Shown: one piece after another, positions 57,046 through 64,000 of the stretch | How the letters are laid out: each line of letters starts with the position of its first letter | Position numbering within the stretch: the first letter of the stretch is position 1 | Assembly: GCA_028282885.1 (NCBI GenBank) | Contig: JANQGX010000024.1 | Coordinates: 41,302-105,301 of the forward strand | Direction of reading: 5' to 3' | Length of the DNA: 64,000 nt | DNA from: SAR324 cluster bacterium | GTDB taxonomy: Bacteria; SAR324; XYD2-FULL-50-16 | Made by a program: the position numbers and the translations under genes | The notes under the pieces: model-generated | The model's database searches: none | Told to the model about the DNA's origin: nothing | What the model saw: the letters and a program-made list of their open reading frames with translations, nothing else

Positions 57046-59022
57046 TTAGAGGAAGTGTTTGTTTTCCTGATAATCTTTCCAGACACTTTCGAACCAATCG
57101 TCTTCACCGGGAAGGGATCGGACGGGTTCAAGGCTGGACCGACTTTGTCCTTTCTCATCGAAGGTGTATTCAATGATCATATTATTCAGGGATGAATCGG
57201 GTAAATCGAGCCCGGAAATCTCGTTCAGGTTTTCCACCCAATCCTCTTTAAAACGGACCAAATCCACGATCAGAAACGATCCCCTTCCTTTTTTAATTTT
57301 TTGCAACAACAGGCGGTTTGATTCGAGAAAGGCTCGTTCCGTAATAAGCAGGTCCTCATTTTTCAGATAATCCGCCAGCTGGTAATATCCTTTGATTCCG
57401 GAGTTCTTGCGTTGCTGTTGTGTTCTCTCATTTGATTCGATCGCTTTTTCAATTGCCGAGGGGTCCCTGAATATGCCGAGGGTTTCCGACATGCGACGTT
57501 GCAGGGTTGATCTTTCCAGGGCAATATCCAGTTTGGAATCGGCCTGTGTCAGAAGTCGGTATGCCGAGAGGTGCGTTTCCACCTGTCGTTGAATCTCCGA
57601 TGAGGCTTCCCGGTGAAGAGGCTGTCGGTTTGAATCAATTCTGTAATGAATCATTTCCGCCGCTCTCAAAGAACCAACCTGACCCGAATTCAGTGCGCTT
57701 CCGCCAGGCCTGTAAATACCATGGGTTCCACAGCATTCACCGACAGAAAAAAAGTTCGTGATGTTCGTTTCCCACCAGATCGAACCAACCAGACCCCCGT
57801 TATTGTGTTGGTGACAAACGGCTATTTCCAGGGATTGGTTTTCCAGATCAATACCATTCTCCTTATACAAACGATAGGCAGGGAGATTCATCTGCCGCAA
57901 TCTTCCAACAGGGGTATCGGCCACAGCACCTGAATTCTCAAGATATGATTTTGATTCAGGGGGCAGGATGGCAGGATTGAACTCGGTTGAACCAAAACTG
58001 GGATTTCTGCGGAAATCGAGATATACCTTTCTGCCGCGGATTCCGGATTCCAAATGGACCGCCAGGTCAACCAGGGAGGATCCCCCGGGATGGAGTTTCC
58101 TGACATCGAAAGGCCATTGATATCCCTTCAGGAACTGAGCCTGGAATTGCGCTTCTGCGGATGGAAAGATTTCGCACAGGAACTCCCTGGGATCGGTACC
58201 GTCTGCAGCAGTGGAATAGTAGCAAGGAACAACCTGTTGATAACTCCCGGAGAGATTCCAGCGAAAACCGGTTGAGGCGATCCCGAACTGGGATTCCGTA
58301 AGGTTTTGAGCCCTGATCCCCGCTTTTAATGCGGTTCCCAAAGATCCCAGTTGGGAATGGGGGTAAACCGAATCCGCGTATAAAACCCCCGGTCCTCCCG
58401 TACCGTAAACCACATAATTGGCGTAAATAACAATCGGTTGGTGGTTACCATCCAGGGCGATAAGTCCCGCAATACTCTTCTCTTTGCCGGAATCCCGGGT
58501 CAACAGTTCAACCACCTGTATCTTTTCGTGAATGTCAACGCCCTCTTTACGGGCCTCCCCCAGGAGCTTTTCAACCATCATGATTGATGTTTTGGGACCT
58601 GCCGAAGTGCCGCGACCTGCCAGGTCGTGATCTGTCTGAAAACCCGGATATCCGCCGTAACGGTTTTGAGGAAAAGGCACTCCTGCCTCCACCAGATGGA
58701 AAAACTCTCGGGCGGAAAGTGCCGCTTCAACATAGGCTATGTCACCATGCATGCAACCACCGGCAAAAAGCTCTTCTGCCATTCTCCGAACGCTGTCTTC
58801 CCGGCTTACCGGGTTCAGACGATAGTATGTTTGCTTGTCCGATCCCGCATTGGCTGAAGTTCCGCTACCAAGTCTTTCTGTCACCAGCATCACTTCATCC
58901 ACACCGAGCTTTTTCAAGTGCACGGCAGCATTCAAAGCAGCCGCACCGGATCCCACAACTACAACCTCGCAGCTCAAAAAGGTTGGCTTAAATTCGTCTG
59001 TTGGTGCTTTTTGAGAAATCAT
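57046..59022 (-). CDS. FAD-dependent oxidoreductase, succinate dehydrogenase/fumarate reductase flavoprotein family
   Basis: 658 aa. FAD motif VVVGSGAAALNAAVHLKKLG (about 20-39), substrate loop RLNPVSREDSVRRMAEE, YGTGGPG and the late FAD motif GGSALNSGQVGSLRAAEM, all as in FAD_binding_2 flavoproteins. No covalent-flavin His motif is obvious. The C-terminal about 150 residues (from about 505) are helical and variable. It probably dehydrogenates or reduces a carbon-carbon or alcohol bond of the sugar derivative. There is no membrane or iron-sulfur subunit nearby, so it is soluble. An FAD enzyme of this kind is unusual inside a sugar-isomerase operon. Confidence 0.85.
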   Translation of the reverse strand: MISQKAPTDEFKPTFLSCEVVVVGSGAAALNAAVHLKKLGVDEVMLVTERLGSGTSANAGSDKQTYYRLNPVSREDSVRRMAEELFAGGCMHGDIAYVEAALSAREFFHLVEAGVPFPQNRYGGYPGFQTDHDLAGRGTSAGPKTSIMMVEKLLGEARKEGVDIHEKIQVVELLTRDSGKEKSIAGLIALDGNHQPIVIYANYVVYGTGGPGVLYADSVYPHSQLGSLGTALKAGIRAQNLTESQFGIASTGFRWNLSGSYQQVVPCYYSTAADGTDPREFLCEIFPSAEAQFQAQFLKGYQWPFDVRKLHPGGSSLVDLAVHLESGIRGRKVYLDFRRNPSFGSTEFNPAILPPESKSYLENSGAVADTPVGRLRQMNLPAYRLYKENGIDLENQSLEIAVCHQHNNGGLVGSIWWETNITNFFSVGECCGTHGIYRPGGSALNSGQVGSLRAAEMIHYRIDSNRQPLHREASSEIQRQVETHLSAYRLLTQADSKLDIALERSTLQRRMSETLGIFRDPSAIEKAIESNERTQQQRKNSGIKGYYQLADYLKNEDLLITERAFLESNRLLLQKIKKGRGSFLIVDLVRFKEDWVENLNEISGLDLPDSSLNNMIIEYTFDEKGQSRSSLEPVRSLPGEDDWFESVWKDYQENKHFL

Positions 59023-59132
59023 GTCGATGATTCAAAAACAAGTTCAATAACAGAACAGCTACGGTTACAGGTCACTCGGATTACCTGTCTTTCCCGGTAT
59101 TTCGGCTGTTTCCGGAGAGATTTGCTTCAATA

Positions 59133-59930
59133 CTACAGGGATCTGATATGGAAACCCCCGTCAACATTGATGACTTCTCCCGTGGCGTAAGGATGATAAC
59201 CTTTGACGATTCCAGTTACAGTTTTCGCGATATCTTCGGGTATTCCCCAACGACGGATGGGCATTAATCCTTCCAGGATCAATTGGTCGTATTTCTCTTT
59301 CACCGGTGCGGTCATATCGGTGGCGATGATGCCGGGTCTGATTTCAAAGACCCGGATGTTTTCCTCCACCAGTCTCGTGGCAAATAGTGTTGTCATCATG
59401 GACATTCCCGCCTTGGAGAGACAGTATTCCGCTCTCGATGGCGAAGCCGCATAGGCTGATATGGAGGAAATATTGATGATATAACTTCTTGTATTCTGAC
59501 CGCCAAGAAGAGGAACCAGTTTGGATGTCAGCAGAAAAGGAGCCAGGAGATTGACCCGCAAAAGTGAAACAAGGTCCTCTTCGGTCAGGTCCAGCATATC
59601 CTTGCGAACTTCGGGTGCTATCCCTGCGTTATTAACCAGAACATCGAGATGTCCGAATGATTCGGCCAGAGACTCTTTTACCCTGAGTCGCGTTGTTTCT
59701 TCCGCAATGTCTCCCCTGATATAGAGATGATCACGCTCTTTATCCAGGGTGCATAACTCTTCCAAAAAGGGTTCAACTTCGCTCTCGGCTCTTCTGCCAA
59801 GAATTGCGATCTGATAACCCTCTTTAACAAGCGATTTGGCAACAGCCCTGCCGATTCCGGCGGTTGCTCCTGTAACCAGGGCTGTGGGATTTTGCTTTGA
59901 TGTTTTCATCCTTCTGTTATGTTCTGACAC
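59133..59930 (-). CDS. Short-chain dehydrogenase/reductase
   Basis: 265 aa from GTG 59930 (GGGAGAAA upstream), inside the 3' end of the LacI gene (14-base overlap). TGATAGIG (20-27), NNAGIAP and YCLSKAGMS with catalytic Y and K, and a TGEVINVDGGFH end, are the classical SDR pattern. It would interconvert an alcohol and a ketone of the operon's sugar. A 110-base gap to the flavoprotein gene. Confidence 0.88.
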   Translation of the reverse strand: MSEHNRRMKTSKQNPTALVTGATAGIGRAVAKSLVKEGYQIAILGRRAESEVEPFLEELCTLDKERDHLYIRGDIAEETTRLRVKESLAESFGHLDVLVNNAGIAPEVRKDMLDLTEEDLVSLLRVNLLAPFLLTSKLVPLLGGQNTRSYIINISSISAYAASPSRAEYCLSKAGMSMMTTLFATRLVEENIRVFEIRPGIIATDMTAPVKEKYDQLILEGLMPIRRWGIPEDIAKTVTGIVKGYHPYATGEVINVDGGFHIRSL

Positions 59931-60894
59931 TTTCTCCCTCCAAAAGCTGCCCTTCGACTTCCAACTGCAGTTTTCTGGATTCCTGGTGAAGTATGTTATC
60001 GCTGAGCCAGCGGGCTGCGAAAAAGCTCATTTCAAATGTTGAGAGACTAATAGTGATCAGTTTCGGTTTGAAGATTTTTCTCAGCGGAGAGCTGTCGAAT
60101 CCGGTGACAGCGATATCCTCCGGGACCTTGATATCAAGATTCCTTAGTTCGGAGATCAGTCGAATGGCAAAATTATCGTTGAAACCGATGATGGCGTCAC
60201 AGTTTTGTTCAAGAAAGAACCCTGCGGTATCCTTGTTAACCGCTTCGATGCTCTCCACATTATATACAAGATCAGGATTAAAAGAGCCGAAGTTCTCGTA
60301 ACAGGCGATGTGATAACCACGGTATCGATCTTCATTTACTGCAATACTTGGGCAACCCTGGTAGCCGATTCTCTTATAGCCTTTATTTTTCAGATAGTTG
60401 ACCAGTTTGAGAACACCCTTGAAATTATTACAGGAGACATAGTTTTCCGTTTCAAAGGTCCGATTCAGAAATATGTAAGGGACCCGTCTCTCTTCCAGAA
60501 ATGTCTTGAATTGCTGATCAATCTTACCGAAAGCGAAAAGAACCCCGTGTACGCCGAAATCGTTTCTTTGACGAATCTGCTCAAGCCGGGAAAAGGTTAC
60601 GGTCTCAATTGCCGCTTTATCGGTATCAAAAGCACTGTTAATAGCATTGATGATATCCCCCATTTCAAAAAACGGGTTGTTCACTGTTTTTTCCGAGTCG
60701 GGAATAACCAGCAACAGGGATATATTGGAACGACTGAGCGGTCTCTTTCGTTTGCTGGGAACAAAACTATGTTTGGCGGCCGTCTCGTGAATCTTCTGAA
60801 TGGTCTCACGGGAAATCCTCGGGTCGTTGTTTAGCGCCCTGGAAACCGTGCTGGGCGAAACGCCGCATTCTGCGGCTATATCTTTCAATCTCAT
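59917..60894 (-). CDS. LacI-family transcriptional regulator
   Basis: 325 aa. LacI-type HTH MRLKDIAAECGVSPSTVSRALNN (1-23), hinge RRETIQK-like helix and a sugar-binding core. ATG overlaps the OYE gene stop by four bases. It probably represses its own operon: candidate operators with TTGCATGCAA lie at 62223-62363 in front of the first gene. Confidence 0.95.
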   Translation of the reverse strand: MRLKDIAAECGVSPSTVSRALNNDPRISRETIQKIHETAAKHSFVPSKRKRPLSRSNISLLLVIPDSEKTVNNPFFEMGDIINAINSAFDTDKAAIETVTFSRLEQIRQRNDFGVHGVLFAFGKIDQQFKTFLEERRVPYIFLNRTFETENYVSCNNFKGVLKLVNYLKNKGYKRIGYQGCPSIAVNEDRYRGYHIACYENFGSFNPDLVYNVESIEAVNKDTAGFFLEQNCDAIIGFNDNFAIRLISELRNLDIKVPEDIAVTGFDSSPLRKIFKPKLITISLSTFEMSFFAARWLSDNILHQESRKLQLEVEGQLLEGESVRT

Positions 60895-62024
60895 AGATAT
60901 GGACTCGATTTATGGTACTCGCGACAGAAAACGTTTTGATCGTTTTTTAACAATTTTGAGCATTTCCCGCAGAAAGTGCAGAAATGAATCGAACCCACCT
61001 TCTCTTTCACTTTTTTCGGGAATTCCGCATCAGCCAGGTTTTGTCGGCCAAATCCGACAAAGTCCGTATGTCCCTTTACCAGGTTTTCTTCGGCATGGGT
61101 AAAGGAGGTCAGATCTCCGGTTGTGTAAGTTGAGCCTATCACAGCCGTTTCCGGAAACCACTCCTTGAACTTCTTGGTATAACGAAAATGACTGTAGCGG
61201 CAAAAATATCCCTTCTTGGCAGGGCGTGTTATTTGCGGTGTCAGCGCAGGTATTCCACTCGAAATATTAAGATAATGAGCGCCTGCTTTGACCATACAAC
61301 CAACCGTTTTGCGGATATCATCCAGATCTTCCAGAATTTCTCCGGGACCACCTGTCCCGCAGCCGCCGCGGATACCTTCATATGCCGAAAAACGGGACCC
61401 TACCAGAAGCCGCGGGAACTTCTCAACCGCCTCCTGAATCACCGAGGAGATCAAAAAAGCCCTGTTTTCAACCGAACCTCCAAAGCGATCTTTTCTTTGG
61501 TTTATGGGACGAAGAAGCTCACCTCCCAGGTATCCGTGGCAAGCTTTGATATCCACCCCGTCGAATCCGGCCTCATCGGCCAGCGCCACTTTTTTGATGA
61601 AAAGATGACGAATCTTCTCCAATTCTTCCTCTGAAAGCAGTGGAATTTCGGAAACATTATCCGGGTATGCTTTCACTTTTTTGGAAAACTCGCCGCTATG
61701 TCGACCGGAATGGGTCAGTTGAATCATGAACAGGGTATCGGGATCGACGGATTTGAATTGTTTTACCAACTGCTTGAAACCGGTCAGATTTTTTTCCGAG
61801 AGGATCAAGCCATGTTGTCTGGCCAGATGTGATTTGGTGACTGAAGTGGCCTCTAGAAAGACAATTCCCCAACCTCCCCTGGCAAGCTCCAGGTAGCGTT
61901 TCAGGGTGGCGTTGCCAACGGCTCCACCGTTCTCCGCACTGTTGATTTCCATGGCTTGCGCGGTTAAACGGTTAGGAGCGGTCCTGTCCCTGATTTGAAA
62001 AGGGCTGAATACTATCTCTGACAC
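60891..62024 (-). CDS. Old Yellow Enzyme-family FMN oxidoreductase with C-terminal iron-sulfur cysteines
   Basis: 377 aa from GTG 62024 (GGAG 7 bases upstream). FMN barrel motifs QLTHSGRHS (about 99-107) and HGYLGGELLRPINQRKDRFG. At the C-terminus CTFCGKC (C-x2-C-x2-C) and a fourth Cys 11 residues later resemble the 4Fe-4S site of 2,4-dienoyl-CoA reductase-type members, but the downstream FAD/NADPH domain is absent. It first reduces or oxidises an enone-like bond in this sugar operon; electron donor unknown. Confidence 0.88.
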   Translation of the reverse strand: MSEIVFSPFQIRDRTAPNRLTAQAMEINSAENGGAVGNATLKRYLELARGGWGIVFLEATSVTKSHLARQHGLILSEKNLTGFKQLVKQFKSVDPDTLFMIQLTHSGRHSGEFSKKVKAYPDNVSEIPLLSEEELEKIRHLFIKKVALADEAGFDGVDIKACHGYLGGELLRPINQRKDRFGGSVENRAFLISSVIQEAVEKFPRLLVGSRFSAYEGIRGGCGTGGPGEILEDLDDIRKTVGCMVKAGAHYLNISSGIPALTPQITRPAKKGYFCRYSHFRYTKKFKEWFPETAVIGSTYTTGDLTSFTHAEENLVKGHTDFVGFGRQNLADAEFPKKVKEKVGSIHFCTFCGKCSKLLKNDQNVFCREYHKSSPYL

Positions 62025-62222
62025 AAGTTTCTCCGTAATGACTCCGGATTCAAATCAGATAATTTCCGAAAGTTGTTTTTTCAAAAGCTTATAGCACAAA
62101 CTGCAGGCATCGGGAATTATGATTTGCCTAAACCGGCCAATTGCCTTTGTTTGAACATGATCCGAGATGAGATCTATCGATTATTGTATTGTTATGCAAC
62201 TTCAGCTTTGAGAAATGTACAA

Positions 62223-62363
62223 ATTGCATGCAAAAAATGCAATGGTAAAATCAAAGCGATCATTTCCGTTTTGATTCAAACTCGTGTAATCCCTTATCAG
62301 CCTATGCTTTACTCGGGATATTCAATATTGTTTTAAATATTACTTGCATTATTTGCATGCAAT
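62223..62363. promoter_or_regulatory. Inverted pair of 21-bp operator-like sequences containing TTGCATGCAA
   Basis: The block at 62223-62243 (ATTGCATGC-AAAAAATGCAAT) and the block at 62343-62363 are inverted copies (19 of 21 bases match), 120 bp apart. Each contains the 10-bp palindrome TTGCATGCAA plus a TGCAA half-site. A third half-site TTGCAT (inverted GTTATGCAAC, 62191-62200) sits nearer the minus-strand start. They lie between the divergent sugar operon and lipoprotein gene, and probably serve as sites for the operon's LacI protein. The remaining part of 62025-62569 shows no gene. Confidence 0.6.
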
Positions 62364-62569
62364 TATGTAAACAAAACCAGTGTTTCAATTTTCTGAACGA
62401 TCAATTGGAGTTTTTAAGGGCTAACCGGCGGGATTGAGATGCGGAACAGCAGATATCTTTTTCCTTGGTATTAAGGGACCTGTCTTGGGTGAAGGACGGA
62501 TTCGACCGTTCCGGTCGGGAACCAAAAATTAATAAAAACAATCGGAATACAGTTAAATAAGGGGAGGCC

Positions 62570-64000
62570 ATGAAAAAACTATTTATTGTGATAATCTCAG
62601 GTTTAATCTTATCCGGGGGATGTGTGAGTTCCGATTCAAGTTCCGATTCCGAAGAGGAGCTGAGAACCACATGCACGACGACGGATATCGGTTCCGGAAC
62701 CAGTGATGTATCGACATATGCGAATCGAAAACAGGCTTATATCAGGGAGACGGTTAATTCCTCCTGCAGCAATACCTGGACTGAGGTGATTCGTCTCTCC
62801 CAGGGAATTCAACCCGATGAATCAGAGATACAGCAGGATCTGGACCAGTTTAACGCTCGACAGGATACGGCAGATTTCAAGTTGCCGTCTGTGCTCCGCC
62901 TGCTTTATCAATACTCGGATTCGGATCTGCTGAGTGGCACTATTCGCAGCAATGCCAAGAGCGCCATTCTGGGATTCAAGTATTGGCCGGATGAACTAAA
63001 CGATGAATCGGACGACACGGATACGGACAATATGTGTAGCTGGTCGGAAAACCATTTTATTCTTTTCAGTTCCGGAGCATATCTGGCCGGACAATTGTAT
63101 CCGAATGAAACCTTTAAAGCATCCGGTGAAACCGGGACCCAGAAAATGGCCACCTTTAGACCCAGGATAATGCGCTGGCTGGAGCTTCGTTATAAAAGTG
63201 GTTTCAGTGAGTGGCTTTCAAATGTCTATTATAATGAAGACATTCCTGCCCTGATCGCCCTGATCGATCTTTGCGAAGATGAGGAAATTACCGGTCTGGC
63301 TACCATGGTGTTGGATCTGATTCTTGCCGACATGGCTCTGAATCATTTCGAGGGAACATTTGGCAGTACCCACGGTCGAACCTATAAATCCAAAATGAGC
63401 GGTATCGGTGAAAGCACAGCAGCCGTTTACAAACTGTTGTTCAACCTGAATGATTTCAGCGTTGGCAATATGAGTGCGAGTTCCCTCACTCTCTCGGAAA
63501 ACTATCAGCTTCCCAGAGTTTTGTACGATATGGCGGTTGACAGTAATCGAACGGAATTTGAAAATAAACAACGCATGGGAATCAGACTGGAAGAGGCGAG
63601 CAGTTGGGGGCTTTCAACCAGTGTACTTGAAGACGGCATGACCTTCCTCACCCTGGAGGCGTATACCCATCCCCTGGTTATCGATCTTTTCAAGAATATG
63701 CTCGATTCCTATAAATGGTGGGAAAACTCCTTTTTCTCGATGTTTAAGACCTATCGTTCTATTATAGAAGATCCCTCACTTTTGGGGTATTCCAGTCTCG
63801 CGGACCTTGCCACGGCATTCGAAAAGGATATCACCCGGAATATGAGACCGGAGGTCAATATTTATACCTATCGAAAGCCCGATTATATGCTCAGCACCGC
63901 CCAAGACTGGCGAAAGGGTTATGGCGGTGACCAACAGTCCATCTGGCAGGCAACCCTGGGTGCGGAAGCGGTTGCTTTCACAACCCATCCCGCCACTGAG
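62570..64000 (+). CDS. Large exported lipoprotein of unknown function (3' end outside window)
   Basis: The frame is open from ATG 62570 (GGGGAGG upstream) to the window edge, 477 residues, no stop. The signal peptide ends with a lipobox-like LSGGC (C18), then a Ser/Asp-rich linker SDSSSDSEEE. The mature part is mostly helical, with conserved-looking segments such as FGSTHGRTYKSKMSG and STAQDWRKGYGGDQQSIWQ. It resembles large hypothetical lyase-like (toroid) proteins found near sugar genes, but I cannot assign an enzyme. Divergent from the sugar operon across the TTGCATGCAA operators, so the two may be co-regulated and the protein may process the glycan that supplies the operon. Confidence 0.75.
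   Translation, partial: MKKLFIVIISGLILSGGCVSSDSSSDSEEELRTTCTTTDIGSGTSDVSTYANRKQAYIRETVNSSCSNTWTEVIRLSQGIQPDESEIQQDLDQFNARQDTADFKLPSVLRLLYQYSDSDLLSGTIRSNAKSAILGFKYWPDELNDESDDTDTDNMCSWSENHFILFSSGAYLAGQLYPNETFKASGETGTQKMATFRPRIMRWLELRYKSGFSEWLSNVYYNEDIPALIALIDLCEDEEITGLATMVLDLILADMALNHFEGTFGSTHGRTYKSKMSGIGESTAAVYKLLFNLNDFSVGNMSASSLTLSENYQLPRVLYDMAVDSNRTEFENKQRMGIRLEEASSWGLSTSVLEDGMTFLTLEAYTHPLVIDLFKNMLDSYKWWENSFFSMFKTYRSIIEDPSLLGYSSLADLATAFEKDITRNMRPEVNIYTYRKPDYMLSTAQDWRKGYGGDQQSIWQATLGAEAVAFTTHPATE

Overview
The window is 64 kb of a mid-GC bacterial chromosome. It looks Gram-negative: there are lipobox and cleavable signal peptides, periplasmic binding proteins, an MCP, and a lipoprotein-anchored hybrid kinase. 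I cannot name the lineage from the sequence. The mix (tungstate ABC importer, 7TMR-DISM sensor kinase, NapH/NosR-like iron-sulfur membrane protein, sugar-acid catabolism) would fit a motile, probably facultative or anaerobic heterotroph. No rRNA, tRNA, CRISPR array, insertion sequence, integrase or phage gene was recognised.

Layout. 1-11.1 kb: a plus-strand run of an M20 peptidase, ornithine-cyclodeaminase-like protein, class III aminotransferase, thiamine-diphosphate enzyme, MFS transporter, PLP decarboxylase-like enzyme, C45 acyl-amide hydrolase (interrupted by one in-frame TGA) and GPH symporter, closed by a convergent SDR. It resembles an uptake-and-degradation route for an N-acylated amino compound that I cannot match to a known pathway. 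12-24 kb: UshA-like nucleotidase, six-TM chemoreceptor, methyltransferase, tupABC, two exported or unusual proteins (including a GFA-NTF2 fusion), a solute-binding protein and an AraC regulator. 24.8-35.4 kb: PhzF-like isomerase, nitroreductase, methyltransferase, a hybrid kinase that has lost its kinase core, a small helical protein, a lone SbcD/Mre11-like nuclease, and an overlapping pair of sensor kinases. 35.8-43.6 kb: uxaC, a ROK regulator, a TIM-barrel epimerase, a creatininase-family hydrolase, a NapH-ferredoxin-FNR fusion and a LysR regulator. 44-49.4 kb: ugpBAEC with a glycerophosphodiesterase. 49.5-50.1 kb: a vapBC-type module. 50.3-62.0 kb: a ten-gene minus-strand sugar operon (OYE, LacI, SDR, flavoprotein, ThuA, Gfo/Idh/MocA, KDPG-aldolase-like, PfkB kinase, L-fucose isomerase-like, GPH symporter), with a divergent large lipoprotein running off the right edge.

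How the genes work together. ugpBAEC plus the phosphodiesterase would release and import glycerol-3-phosphate. tupABC imports tungstate for tungsten (or molybdenum) enzymes. uxaC and the 50-62 kb operon feed uronate or deoxy-sugar derived carbon into a KDG/KDPG-type cleavage. Several promoter regions carry clear paired operator-like repeats (42.6, 43.8 and 62.2 kb). In both ABC operons a stable hairpin lies between the binding-protein gene and the permease gene, as expected for differential expression.
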